Below the pieces are notes generated by a model that was given only the letters and a program-made list of their open reading frames with translations, did no database searches and had not been told where the DNA came from. Positions 28,079 through 37,075 of a stretch of DNA of 64,000 nt are shown piece after piece; the stretch's first letter is position 1; every line of letters starts with the position of its first letter. The stretch covers positions 186,001 to 250,000 of the forward strand of contig NZ_MTZV01000002.1 of the NCBI RefSeq assembly GCF_002362315.1, written 5' to 3'. The translations under genes were made by a program, and so were the position numbers. Source of the stretch: Paraburkholderia acidicola (GTDB lineage: Bacteria; Pseudomonadota; Gammaproteobacteria; Burkholderiales; Burkholderiaceae).

Positions 28079-29389
28079 TCAGGCTGCGTGTGCTGCTGCG
28101 ATCGGCTGGCCATCCGGGCTGCCGTCGGCGGTGACGCGCGCCGGGTTGTTCGGATGCGTGGTCCAGTTCGACGACGCGCCCGAATCGACGCGCTCCATCG
28201 TGATGCAACCGTCGACCGGGCACACATGCATGCATAAATTGCACCCGACGCAGTGTTCGTCGACGACTTCGAAATGCCGCACACCATCTTTCTCGGCCAG
28301 GATCGCCTGGTGGGCCGTGTCTTCGCAGGCGATATGGCACAGCCCGCACTGGATGCAGCGGTCCTGATCGATGCGTGCCTTGATGTCGTATTGCAGGTTC
28401 AGGTACTTCCAGTCGGTGACGTTCGGTACCGCGCGACCGCGGATGTCGTCGAGCGTCGCGTAGCCTTTTTCGTCCATCCAGTTCGCGAGACCGTCGACGA
28501 GGTCCGACACGATGCGAAAGCCGTAATGCATCGCGGCCGTGCAGACCTGCACGCTACCGGCGCCGAGCACGATGAATTCGGCGGCATCGCGCCACGTCGT
28601 AATGCCGCCGATGCCGGAAATGGGTAGACCGGGCGTTTCCGCATCACGGGCAATTTCAGCGACCATGTTCAGCGCAATCGGCTTGACCGCCGGACCGCAA
28701 TAACCACCGTGCGTGCCCTTGCCGTCGACGGTCGGCATCGGCGCCATCTGGTCGAGATCGACCGCGACGATCGAATTGATCGTGTTGATCAACGACACAC
28801 CGTCCGCGCCGCCCTTGAACGCCGCCCGCGAACCCAGCCGGATATCGCTGATATTCGGCGTGAGCTTCACGAGGCACGGCAACCGCGTGCCCTCCTTCAC
28901 CCAGCGCGTCACCATCTCCACATACTCGGGCACCTGGCCCACTGCCGCGCCCATACCGCGCTCGCTCATCCCGTGCGGACAACCGAAGTTCAGTTCCACG
29001 GCATCGGCGCCGGTGTCCTCGACGAGCGGCAGAATCCATTTCCAGTCGCGCTCGTTGCACGGCACCATCAGCGAGACGATCATCGCGCGGTCCGGCCAGT
29101 CGCGTTTCACCTCAGCGATCTCGCGCAGGTTCACGTCGAGCGGGCGGTCGGTGATCAGTTCGATGTTGTTTAACCCGGCGATGCGCTGGCCGTTCCATTG
29201 CACCGCACCGTAGCGCGAACTCACGTTGACGACGTGCGGATCGAGACCCAGTGTCTTCCACACTACGCCGCCCCAGCCCGCTTCGAACGCGCGGTTGACG
29301 TTGTAGGCCTTGTCGGTGGGTGGCGCGGACGCGAGCCAGAACGGATTCGGCGACGTAATGCCGGCTATCGTGCAGCGAAGATCGGCCAT
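28079..29389 (-). CDS. preA: NAD-dependent dihydropyrimidine dehydrogenase subunit PreA
   Basis: 436 residues. An FMN-binding dihydroorotate-dehydrogenase-like barrel (~1-320: LRCTIAGITSPNPFWLASAPPT, ELNFGCPHGMSERGMGAAVGQ, GIGGITTWRDAAEF) is followed by a ferredoxin domain with two 4Fe-4S clusters: CIQCGLCHIAC and CVGCNLCMHVCP (~335-385). With PreT it reduces uracil and thymine to the dihydro forms with NADH. It lies 93 bp after preT in the same direction. Length and domain order match the family. Confidence 0.95.
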   Translation of the reverse strand: MADLRCTIAGITSPNPFWLASAPPTDKAYNVNRAFEAGWGGVVWKTLGLDPHVVNVSSRYGAVQWNGQRIAGLNNIELITDRPLDVNLREIAEVKRDWPDRAMIVSLMVPCNERDWKWILPLVEDTGADAVELNFGCPHGMSERGMGAAVGQVPEYVEMVTRWVKEGTRLPCLVKLTPNISDIRLGSRAAFKGGADGVSLINTINSIVAVDLDQMAPMPTVDGKGTHGGYCGPAVKPIALNMVAEIARDAETPGLPISGIGGITTWRDAAEFIVLGAGSVQVCTAAMHYGFRIVSDLVDGLANWMDEKGYATLDDIRGRAVPNVTDWKYLNLQYDIKARIDQDRCIQCGLCHIACEDTAHQAILAEKDGVRHFEVVDEHCVGCNLCMHVCPVDGCITMERVDSGASSNWTTHPNNPARVTADGSPDGQPIAAAHAA

Positions 29390-29482
29390 ATTCGGCTCCG
29401 TGGGGAAAGCTTTTTTATATCGGCAGCCGGTGCGCGCCGCGATGTCCGGCGATTCGTCGCACCGTCTTGCGGTAGAACTACC

Positions 29483-30856
29483 TTAAGCGGCTCGGGCCGC
29501 TGTGCGCGCAAACATCCGGTCGATCGACGCGGCTGCGAGCTTGCCGTCCTGCACCGCCTGCACCGTCAGGTCGAGCCCGGTGGCCGCGCAGTCGCCGCCC
29601 GCCCATACGTCCGGCAACGAGGTCCTGCGCTCCTGGTCCACCGAAATACGCGTACCGTCGAGCGTCAGAACGTCCGCGCTCAGTTCCGACGCGATGAGGG
29701 TCTGGCCGATCGCCTTCAGCACCATGTCGGCGGCGACGATGAAGCGTTCGCCCGTCCCGGTGCGTGCGAGCGTGCCTGCGTCGCCGCCGGTCAGCTCGAA
29801 CTCGACTGCTGTCACACCGGCACCGTTGCCGAGCACACGCACCGGCCGGGCGTTGACAATCAACGCAACCCCCTGGGTCTGCGCGAATTCGCGTTCGGCC
29901 CACGTCGCGCTCATCGTGTCGAGGCCGCGCCGATACACCATCGTTACGCTCTGCGCACCGAGCTTGCGGCTCTGCACCGCGGCATCGACGGCTGTGTTGC
30001 CGCCGCCGATCACGACGACGCGGCGACCCACGGCCAACGTCGAAAGATCGTTGCTCTGGCGCAATCGCGCGATGAAATCGACCGCGTCGTACACGCCGGC
30101 AAAACTCTCGCCTTCGATCTGCAACGCCCTCACCCCGGCAAGTCCGATTGCGATGAACACTGCGTCGTATTGCTGACGCAATTCCGCCAGATGCAGTTCG
30201 CGACCGAGCACCTGTCCCGCGCGCCATTCGATCCCACCGATCGACAGCAGCCATGCCACTTCGCGCTGCGCGAAATCGTCCACGGTCTTGTAGGCGGCGA
30301 TGCCGTATTCGTTCAGGCCGCCCGCTTTCTCATGGGCATCGAACAGCGTCACGCTGTGCCCGGCCAACGCCAGACGATGCGCGCAGGCAAGCCCGGCCGG
30401 ACCGCCGCCCACCACCGCAACGCGGCGACCGGTCTCTGCTGCACGGTGGAACAGCGATACGCCGCTCGCCATGGCCCAGTCGGTGGCGTGGCGTTGCAAT
30501 GCACCGATCGCAACCGGATCGCCGTCTTGATGATTACGCACGCAGGCTCCTTCGCAGAGGATTTCGGTTGGGCACACACGCGCGCACATGCCACCGAGTG
30601 GATTCGCCGAGAGAATGTCGGTCGCGGCGCCCTTCAGGTTGCCGTTGCCGATCTTGCGGATAAAGCTGGGGATGTCGATCTGCGTCGGACAGGCCTGGAT
30701 GCATGGCGCGTCATAGCAGTAGTGACAGCGGCTGGCCGCCACGGCTGCCGCTTGCGCATCGAGCAGCGGTGCAACGTCGCTGAACTGGCAGGCCAGCTGG
30801 TCGGCGGGCAGACGGCCGGCGGCGATGTCGCCGGTTTCCTTGATAGCCATGCACAC
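29483..30856 (-). CDS. preT: Dihydropyrimidine dehydrogenase subunit PreT
   Basis: 457 residues. N-terminal Fe-S cysteines (CHYCYDAPCIQACPTQIDIP, GGMCARVCPTEILCEGACVR), then FAD-binding VAVVGGGPAGLACAHRLALAG (~145) and NAD-binding VVVIGGGNTAVDAAVQ (~285), ending GGDCAATGLDLTVQAVQDGK. It passes electrons from NAD(P)H to PreA. It is the second gene of the pyrimidine cluster, about 140 bp after the M20 amidohydrolase gene, with a small hairpin in that gap (30889-30914). Confidence 0.94.
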   Translation of the reverse strand: MCMAIKETGDIAAGRLPADQLACQFSDVAPLLDAQAAAVAASRCHYCYDAPCIQACPTQIDIPSFIRKIGNGNLKGAATDILSANPLGGMCARVCPTEILCEGACVRNHQDGDPVAIGALQRHATDWAMASGVSLFHRAAETGRRVAVVGGGPAGLACAHRLALAGHSVTLFDAHEKAGGLNEYGIAAYKTVDDFAQREVAWLLSIGGIEWRAGQVLGRELHLAELRQQYDAVFIAIGLAGVRALQIEGESFAGVYDAVDFIARLRQSNDLSTLAVGRRVVVIGGGNTAVDAAVQSRKLGAQSVTMVYRRGLDTMSATWAEREFAQTQGVALIVNARPVRVLGNGAGVTAVEFELTGGDAGTLARTGTGERFIVAADMVLKAIGQTLIASELSADVLTLDGTRISVDQERRTSLPDVWAGGDCAATGLDLTVQAVQDGKLAAASIDRMFARTAARAA

Positions 30857-30888
30857 TCCGTTTCGTCAAAGAGAGGCGAATGAAACTC

Positions 30889-30914
30889 GCCGGCCTCACA
30901 ACACGAGGGCCGGC
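30889..30914. other. Hairpin in the leader of preT
   Basis: GCCGGCC (30889-30895) pairs with GGCCGGC (30908-30914) over a 12-base loop, between the M20 amidohydrolase stop and preT. It could lower read-through or stabilise an RNA end inside the operon. Function is inferred. Confidence 0.35.
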
Positions 30915-30996
30915 TTGTCCGACAGGGGTTGCTCACGAGCCTTTATTTCTTATGCGACACGATGCGACTCGCAGCGCAAGCGCATTCACCACGCCA

Positions 30997-32265
30997 TCAC
31001 GACGCCGGTTCGCGCGCGCGTTCCAGCATCGCGTGCAGCAGCACGTTCGCGCCGGCTTCGATCCACTCGAGCGTCGCGTCTTCGATTTCGTTGTGACTGA
31101 TGCCGTCGATGCATGGCACGAACACCATCGATGTGGGCGCAACCTTCGACAGGTAGCACGCGTCGTGACCCGCGCCCGACACGATGTCGCGATTGGGATA
31201 GCCGAAGCGCTCCGCTGCGTTGCGCACGGATTTCACGCAGGCTGCATCGAAGGCGATCGGCGCGTAGTAGAAAATCTGTTCGAGCTGTGTTTCGAGGCCG
31301 ATGGCACCCGCGATCTTCGCGACGCCCTCGCGCAATTCCGCGTCCATCAGCGCGAGCACGGCGTCTTCCGGATGACGGAAGTCGACGGTGAAAAATACCC
31401 GGCCGGGAATCACGTTGCGGGAATTCGGATGGACCTGCATCATGCCGACCGTCGCGCACGCGAGCGGCGCATGGTTCAGACCGATCCGGTTCACCAGATC
31501 CACCACACGCGCCGCCCCGAGCAGCGCATCGCGACGACGCGGCATCGGCGTCGGGCCCGCATGCGCTTCCTGTCCGGTCAGCACGATCTCGTACCAGCGC
31601 TGGCCCTGTGCGTCGGTCACCACACCGATGGTCTTGTGTTCGGCTTCGAGAATCGGTCCCTGCTCGATATGCAGCTCGAACGCAGCATGGATCGGACGAC
31701 CGCCGCACGGCACGTCGCCCGCATAGCCGATGCGCTGCAGTTCCTCGCCGATCGTCTTGCCGTCGACGTCCTTGCGCGAGAGCCCGTAGTCGAGTGTGAA
31801 CACCCCGGCGAATACGCCCGACGCAACCATGGCCGGTGCGAAGCGCGAGCCTTCTTCGTTGGTCCAGATCACAACTTCGATAGGACGTTCGGTTTCGATA
31901 GCTCGATCGTTCAGGCTGCGGATCACTTCAAGCCCGCCAAGCACGCCGTAGATGCCGTCGAAGCGCCCGCCCGTCGGCTGCGAATCCGCATGCGAACCGG
32001 TGACCACCGGCGTTGCAGTCGCGTCGCGCCCTGCGCGGCGCATGAACACATTGCCCATCTGATCGACTGTGACCGTGCAGCCCGCCTCTTTGGCCCAGCT
32101 CACGATCAGGTCACGCCCTTCGCGATCGAGATCGGTCAACGCCAGACGGCATACGCCGCCTTTGGGCGTGGCCCCGATCTTCGCCACCGTCATCAGGCTG
32201 TCCCACAGGCGCTGGCCGTTCACGTTGATCGACACGTCCAGCGCGGCTTCGGTTACTGCGTTCAT
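30997..32265 (-). CDS. M20-family N-carbamoyl amidohydrolase (beta-ureidopropionase-like)
   Basis: 422 residues of the Zn-dependent amidase/hydantoinase/carbamoylase family. Metal motifs: TGSHADSQPTGGRFDGIYG (~85-105), WTNEEGSRFAPAM (~125-137), ELHIEQGPILE (~197) and near the end GAGHDACYLSKVAPTSMVF. It releases beta-alanine, CO2 and ammonia from N-carbamoyl-beta-alanine, the last step of reductive pyrimidine catabolism; the family also contains allantoate and N-carbamoyl-L-amino-acid hydrolases, so context decides. The second ATG (32265) has GGAG eight bases upstream; the first at 32274 is too close to it. First gene of the operon. Confidence 0.9.
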   Translation of the reverse strand: MNAVTEAALDVSINVNGQRLWDSLMTVAKIGATPKGGVCRLALTDLDREGRDLIVSWAKEAGCTVTVDQMGNVFMRRAGRDATATPVVTGSHADSQPTGGRFDGIYGVLGGLEVIRSLNDRAIETERPIEVVIWTNEEGSRFAPAMVASGVFAGVFTLDYGLSRKDVDGKTIGEELQRIGYAGDVPCGGRPIHAAFELHIEQGPILEAEHKTIGVVTDAQGQRWYEIVLTGQEAHAGPTPMPRRRDALLGAARVVDLVNRIGLNHAPLACATVGMMQVHPNSRNVIPGRVFFTVDFRHPEDAVLALMDAELREGVAKIAGAIGLETQLEQIFYYAPIAFDAACVKSVRNAAERFGYPNRDIVSGAGHDACYLSKVAPTSMVFVPCIDGISHNEIEDATLEWIEAGANVLLHAMLERAREPAS

Positions 32266-32695
32266 CGCATGCACTCCTCATCCGGATCGGGCGATCCGTA
32301 TTGAAGGCCGCCGTGCGTCGCACGACGGGTGGGGATGACGGACGCTTCTACAGCGTCTTCCTTTTTCGTGATTCAACCTGTGCGCAAGTGCGCGCAACCG
32401 GTGCATTGGTGATGGGCTTTGGGGCTGCGCGCCCGTAGCCGGTGCAACGATGCAAACCCTGCTTTCGCTCTTCCGCTGTTGCTGCTCTAATCCTGTCCGA
32501 ATGGACAGGTTTTATACGATTAACGTCTATATTTCAATGACTTCTTGATGAGCGAAAACTATGCCATTGCGATATAGCAGAAACCCTGGGTAGTCTACGA
32601 AGCCCTCGCGCGGCGCGAACGTGCACCGCGGCAATGTGGCTACAATGAGGCGCTACTGAGGCGCGATCAGGCGACCCGCCGAACGAGAACCGACA
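32266..32695. other. 430-bp divergent promoter region of the pyrimidine cluster
   Basis: This gene-free stretch separates the pyrimidine-catabolism operon from its RutR-like regulator. It holds a promoter toward the operon and the 18-bp palindrome at 32492-32509. The remainder is leader sequence with no convincing ORF, though it has two AT-rich patches (32345-32375 and 32510-32550). Confidence 0.6.
32492..32537 (-). promoter_or_regulatory. Operator CCTGTCC-N4-GGACAGG with overlapping promoter
   Basis: A perfect inverted repeat CCTGTCC-GAAT-GGACAGG (32492-32509). On the minus strand it lies directly downstream of a -10-like TATAAA (32511-32516), with TTGAAA as -35 (32532-32537; 15-bp spacer). 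A bound TetR/RutR-type repressor would block initiation of the pyrimidine operon. The repressor gene is divergent at 32696. Confidence 0.6.
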
Positions 32696-33403
32696 ATGAA
32701 AAGCGACGACACGCCCGCCGTGGCGGCCGAACCCGAAGCCAGCACGCCGCCACGGCGACGCAAGGCACACATCCGTCACAGCAACGAAGCGCATCTGCTC
32801 GCGTGCGCGGAAGCGGTTTTCGCGGAGCGCGGTCTCGAAGGCGCGAGCACTGCGATGATCGCGGAACGCGCGGGCCTGCCCAAGGCCAACCTGCACTACT
32901 ACTTTCCGACCAAGCTCGACCTGTACCGGCGCGTGCTCGAAGACGTGTTCGAGGAATGGCATCGCGCGGCCGACACGTTCGAGAGCAGCGACGATCCCGC
33001 CGATGCGATTGCCGGCTATGTCCGCGCGAAAATGGCGCTGTCGCGCCGGCGGCCGCTTGGCTCGAAGGTGTGGGCGAACGAGATCATCCATGGTGCGACG
33101 CACATGCAGGACATCCTGACGGATCGCGTGAAGCCGTGGATGGAAACCCGCATCACGATGATCGATGACTGGATCGAACGTGGTCTGCTTGCGCGCGTCG
33201 ATGCGCGCACGTTTCTGTTCACGATCTGGGCGCTGACGCAGCACTTCGCCGATTTCGACGCGCAGATCCAGGCACTGGCGGGCAAGCGCGCGCTGTCGAA
33301 GAAAGCGTTCGAAGCGACGACCGAAGAAGTCGTCGCGCTCGTGCTGCGTGCGTGTGGGGCACGTGCGGTGGCGGTGGCCGATTCGAGCGCTGACGCTGAC
33401 TGA
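32696..33403 (+). CDS. TetR-family regulator, RutR-like C-terminal domain
   Basis: 235 residues. A TetR HTH (~30-75: HLLACAEAVFAERGLEGASTAMIAERAGLPKANLHYYFPTK, whose middle is the recognition helix) precedes a RutR/YcdC-type ligand domain (WANEIIHGATHMQDIL, RVKPWMETRITMIDDWIERG, LFTIWALTQHFADF). RutR binds uracil/thymine and controls pyrimidine use; in many proteobacteria a related protein (PydR) governs the reductive pathway. It is divergent from that operon here, with a palindrome between. Confidence 0.88.
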   Translation: MKSDDTPAVAAEPEASTPPRRRKAHIRHSNEAHLLACAEAVFAERGLEGASTAMIAERAGLPKANLHYYFPTKLDLYRRVLEDVFEEWHRAADTFESSDDPADAIAGYVRAKMALSRRRPLGSKVWANEIIHGATHMQDILTDRVKPWMETRITMIDDWIERGLLARVDARTFLFTIWALTQHFADFDAQIQALAGKRALSKKAFEATTEEVVALVLRACGARAVAVADSSADAD

Positions 33404-33416
33404 CGACTAACCGCGA

Positions 33417-35003
33417 CTAACCACGCGCATGCCGCGCAGCCACTTCCTGCAGATCGAGATCGTGTTCGAGCGCGTGCAGCATTTCATCGTGCACGATGCC
33501 CGCTCGATGCATACGCAACAGTTCCGCGCGACCGGCGGCAACCGCCGTCAGCACCACATCGTAGTGCGCACTGCGCGCCTCGGACGGGTACGCCTCTTCG
33601 TCCTGGTGCTCGGCGGTAATGCGCGCACGATAGCTGTACTGCTCGAGCAATCGCGGGTGAATGACCGTGCCGTCGGGTGCATGCACCAGCGGCAGGATCG
33701 CCGCGAGTTGCGCGGCTTCGAGCCGCGCCCATGCTCCCGTTTCCGTCAAATGATGCTCGGCTCTCGCATCGCCGCCCGTGAGACCGACGAGCCGGATCAG
33801 CGGACCGATCGTCGTGCCCTGCAGCAGCACGGTCACGAGAATGACCGCGAATGCGGCCACCAGAATCAGATCACGGCCCGGCATCGTTTCCGGCAGCGAC
33901 AACGCGATCGCGAGCGTGACGACCCCGCGCATCCCGGCCCAACTGACGACCGTCGCCGCACGCCACTCGAAGGCACGCGGAGCGCGCCGCACGATGCGCG
34001 GCAATAGCGCGCGCAACGCATCGACACCGAACACCCAAACGAAGCGCGACAGAACAACAGCGCAGAGTACCGCGCCGATCGCTGGTGCGAAGGCCGCCAT
34101 CACGTCGCCGATCCCGCCGAGCCGCACCATCACGCCGCGTAGCGACAGTCCGATCAACACGAACACCAGCGCTTCGAGCAGGAACACCACAACCTGCCAG
34201 AACGCCGTGCCGCGCGTGCGCACCGCCGCCGAAAACACTTCGTGCTGATGCCAGCCGAGCACCATCCCGCACGTCACGGTAGCGATGACACCGGACACAC
34301 CGGCCAGATCGCCCGCGATATAGCTGCACCACCCTGCCATTACCGAGGCCATGATGATGAGGTAATCGTCGTCGAGTACCCGCACGAGCAGCACGATAAG
34401 CATCCCCACGATCCAGCCGACCGCGACACCCCCCACGGCGAGCGTGGCGAAGCTCAACGTCGCGTGCTCGATGCTGAACGCGCCGGTCAGCGCCGCGGCG
34501 ACCGCAAAGCGAAACAGCACGAGCCCGGCCGCGTCGTTCAACAGACTCTCGCCTTCGAGCAGCACCATCAACTGGCGCGGCAACGCGACACGTTCGAGCA
34601 CCGCCTTCGCAGCGACCGCATCGGGCGGCGAAACGATCGCACCGAGCGCAAAGCACGCGGCCCACGGCAGACCCGGCGCGACCCAGTGCGCGACGACGCC
34701 GACTACAAACGTCGTAAACGCCACGGCACCGACTGCGAGTAACAGGATGCCGTTCAGGTTGCGCTTGAAGTCGTCCCACACGGAGAAGTACGCGCCATCC
34801 ATCAGCAGCGGCGGCAGGAACACGATCAGGACGAGATCGGGATCGAGATTCACCGGCGGCAGGCCAGGGATAAATGCCATCGCTGCGCCGCCTACCAGCA
34901 GCGCGGCAGCGGGCGGCAAGCGCAGGCGCTTCGCCACGAGTTCGAGAACGATGATCGCGATCAGCGACAGCAACACCAGCTTGAATGCCAGGACAGAAGA
35001 CAT
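33417..35003 (-). CDS. CPA1-family Na+/H+ antiporter
   Basis: 528 residues, about 12 membrane helices then a ~130-residue cytoplasmic tail. The CPA1 core is visible: LVLIVFLPPLLMDGAYF (helix 3), GAIVSPPDAVAAKAVLERVALP, EGESLLNDAAGLVLFRFA with the catalytic N-D pair (~160), and WAGMRGVVTLAIALSLP. It exchanges protons for Na+ or K+ at the inner membrane. It runs in the same direction as the TetR gene 120 bp upstream, which could regulate it. Confidence 0.92.
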   Translation of the reverse strand: MSSVLAFKLVLLSLIAIIVLELVAKRLRLPPAAALLVGGAAMAFIPGLPPVNLDPDLVLIVFLPPLLMDGAYFSVWDDFKRNLNGILLLAVGAVAFTTFVVGVVAHWVAPGLPWAACFALGAIVSPPDAVAAKAVLERVALPRQLMVLLEGESLLNDAAGLVLFRFAVAAALTGAFSIEHATLSFATLAVGGVAVGWIVGMLIVLLVRVLDDDYLIIMASVMAGWCSYIAGDLAGVSGVIATVTCGMVLGWHQHEVFSAAVRTRGTAFWQVVVFLLEALVFVLIGLSLRGVMVRLGGIGDVMAAFAPAIGAVLCAVVLSRFVWVFGVDALRALLPRIVRRAPRAFEWRAATVVSWAGMRGVVTLAIALSLPETMPGRDLILVAAFAVILVTVLLQGTTIGPLIRLVGLTGGDARAEHHLTETGAWARLEAAQLAAILPLVHAPDGTVIHPRLLEQYSYRARITAEHQDEEAYPSEARSAHYDVVLTAVAAGRAELLRMHRAGIVHDEMLHALEHDLDLQEVAARHARG

Positions 35004-35125
35004 GGAAGCGCCTGTTAGAAAAGAAAGACCGTATGTCGCGGAGTGACGCAGTATCCGTTATCGCTGCATGTGTGGCCATGCCCGCTCGCTGCACGCATGA
35101 ACGCAATGCACGGCACCGGGCCCGT

Positions 35126-35752
35126 TCAACGCCCGATCTCCGCCATGCCCACCAGATAGCCACGCACCGCGATCCACACGCGTTCGCGCAGCGACTGCGC
35201 ATCGGTTTCCATCCGTTCGCCAGCGACGTCGTTGATGCCGTGCGCAAGCGCGAGCACGTCCTGCGCCGCGGTTTCGCGATCCTTGATGGCCGGCGCATCG
35301 GGGCGACCAAGCGCCTCCACGATCACCCGATGCAACTGCTCCGCCACACGCAGGTTGCGCTCGCCGAGCGGCAAACGACGCTCCTCGAAATCAATCACAC
35401 GAGCGAGCGCTGGACGACGCATCTGATGCGCAATCGCCGCATCGATCAGACCGCTGAGCGCCGCAGCGCAGGTTGGCTCGGTGGCCGCCTGTCGTGCCTG
35501 TTCGAGCAACGTGCTGGTCTCGCGTTCGATCAGCGCGACGGTCAACGCATCGCGATTCGGAAAGTACTGATACAGCGAACCGATGCTGACGCCTGCCCGC
35601 TCCGCCACCGCGTTGGTCGTGTAGCCATCGGGGCCGAGCGTCTCCAGAATGCGCGCGGCCGCTTCGACGATTGCGTCGACGGTGGCCGTAGCGCGGCGTT
35701 GCAGCGGTGCCTTGCGGGGCGAGAGCGGGTTTTCCGGAGGCTTGGGTGTCAT
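35126..35752 (-). CDS. TetR-family transcriptional regulator
   Basis: 208 residues. HTH at ~20-65 (VDAIVEAAARILETLG, TTNAVAERAGVSIGSLYQYFPNRDAL). The C-terminal domain resembles that of AefR/YbiH-like regulators with no identifiable ligand. The ATG at 35752 is chosen because the frame upstream runs into the DUF488 gene. It lies before the CPA1 antiporter gene and after DUF488 in the same direction. Confidence 0.85.
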   Translation of the reverse strand: MTPKPPENPLSPRKAPLQRRATATVDAIVEAAARILETLGPDGYTTNAVAERAGVSIGSLYQYFPNRDALTVALIERETSTLLEQARQAATEPTCAAALSGLIDAAIAHQMRRPALARVIDFEERRLPLGERNLRVAEQLHRVIVEALGRPDAPAIKDRETAAQDVLALAHGINDVAGERMETDAQSLRERVWIAVRGYLVGMAEIGR

Positions 35753-35801
35753 GACTGGATGCGGGTTTTGAATATGACGGCAGGCACGCACGCATCGTGC
35801 A

Positions 35802-36185
35802 TCACACGATCGACGCACCCCGCTCGACCAGCATCTGGCGAAGAATGCCGCGATGGCAATGGTCTTCGTGCTCGCAGTAGCAACCGATCGAGAAATGCGT
35901 AGTCAGCGAGAGGACCGCGAGCAGGTCCAGCACCTTGCTGGCGTCGCCGTCCATCTCCGCGCGGAATTTGCGTGTGAAGACTTTCCACGCGGCGGCGTCC
36001 TCGGCTGCCTTCGCCTGAGCCATCAATGGCAAGCTGGGCGAGAGGATCGGTAGCCAGACGTCGTAGTAGTCGCGCGAACCGAACTCGCTTTTCGGCACGC
36101 CGCGTGGTGGCCGCCGTACGGTGCCGATGCGTACACCCTCTGTGGGGGCTCGCGGCGAACCTAACCGGACAATGCGAATGCTCAT
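35802..36185 (-). CDS. DUF488-family protein
   Basis: 127 residues, DUF488: MSIRIVRLGSPRAPTEGVRIGTVRRPPRGVP at the start, YYDVWLPILSPS, WKVFTRKFRAEM, and the cysteine-histidine cluster CYCEHEDHCHRGILRQML near the C-terminus. The function of the family is unknown; the Cys/His cluster may bind metal. Start at 36185 has AAGGAAAC upstream. Monocistronic or leading into the TetR gene. Confidence 0.82.
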   Translation of the reverse strand: MSIRIVRLGSPRAPTEGVRIGTVRRPPRGVPKSEFGSRDYYDVWLPILSPSLPLMAQAKAAEDAAAWKVFTRKFRAEMDGDASKVLDLLAVLSLTTHFSIGCYCEHEDHCHRGILRQMLVERGASIV

Positions 36186-36335
36186 ATGCTGGTTTCCTTG
36201 TGATCGGGAAGCGGCCGTCAACGCCGGGTGTGGGCCCGCCTATCGTGCGACAGTAGCTGGCTTTATCTGCGATCGCAATCCGTGCCCTTGCTGCGGGTAG
36301 ACGAGTGTGTTCACGGATCTGTCAGAAAAGCCTTT

Positions 36336-36364
36336 TTGCAATCGTCACAAACTCCCCCTATAGT
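36336..36364 (+). promoter_or_regulatory. Sigma-70 promoter of the LysE-type gene
   Basis: -35 TTGCAA (36336-36341), 17-bp spacer, -10 TATAGT (36359-36364), leaving a leader of about 46 bases to the ATG at 36417. One of the clearest housekeeping promoters in the window. Confidence 0.75.
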
Positions 36365-36416
36365 GGCAACCAACTTAACCGTTCCGGTCCAGCTTGAGAG
36401 GTTGTCGGCATGATTC

Positions 36417-37040
36417 ATGTTCGATACCTCTGCTTTCATCGAAGGGTTGCTGCTCGGCGCCGGCCTGTTCACCTCGGTAGGTCCTAAAGACGCGTTCGTC
36501 ATCAGACGCTCGCTGGGCGGGCAGCATCTGCCGCTTATCGTTGCGGTATGCGCGGGCAGTGACGCACTGCTGATCGCACTCGGCGCCGGCGGTTTCTCCG
36601 CACTGCTCACACGCCATCCGCTCCTGCTATCCGTCGCCCTGTGGGGTGGTATCGGCTATCTCGTCTGTCATGGGCTGCTTGCGTTGCGCGCGGCAGTCGC
36701 CGGTCAACATCATGCCGGTGGTGGCGACGTGCTGCCACGCAATACGTTTTTGCAAACGCTGATTGCCACTGCCGTCGTCTCGCTGCTCAATCCCTATGCG
36801 TGGGTCGATACCGTGCTTGTGGTCGGATCAATTGCGGCGAGCAAGTCGGGGGACGCTCGCTGGCCTTTCATGCTCGGCGCGATCGCTGCGTCGTTTGTGT
36901 GGTTCTCCGGTTTGACGAATTTTTCGCGTGCTTTTCGTCGGTTATTTACGCGCGCTATGGCATGGCGAGCCCTCGATGCGTTCGTCGCCCTCATGATGTT
37001 CGGTATGGCCGCGCATCTGGCTACGGCGCGCTTGCAGTAG
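36417..37040 (+). CDS. LysE/ArgO-family amino acid exporter
   Basis: 207 residues, six membrane helices. Visible: GLLLGAGLFTSVGPKDAFVIRRSLGGQHL (the LysE N-terminal G-P-K-N/D-A motif) and LNPYAWVDTVLVVGSIA (the NP-x-x-x-x-D motif of helix 4). It exports basic amino acids such as arginine or lysine. The gene has its own promoter. No LysG/ArgP-type regulator is adjacent. Confidence 0.9.
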   Translation: MFDTSAFIEGLLLGAGLFTSVGPKDAFVIRRSLGGQHLPLIVAVCAGSDALLIALGAGGFSALLTRHPLLLSVALWGGIGYLVCHGLLALRAAVAGQHHAGGGDVLPRNTFLQTLIATAVVSLLNPYAWVDTVLVVGSIAASKSGDARWPFMLGAIAASFVWFSGLTNFSRAFRRLFTRAMAWRALDAFVALMMFGMAAHLATARLQ

Positions 37041-37075
37041 CAAGCAAGCCGCACGGCGAGCTGAACGTCGTTGCG

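Noticed and set aside
29198..30883. 561-codon plus-strand frame over preT
   Set aside because: Antisense of a gene with complete Fe-S, FAD and NAD motifs; composition is shadow-like.
30910..30927. Second copy of the pyrimidine operator in the preT leader
   Set aside because: The TTGTCC/GACAGG halves are adjacent with the wrong spacing and no 4-base centre.
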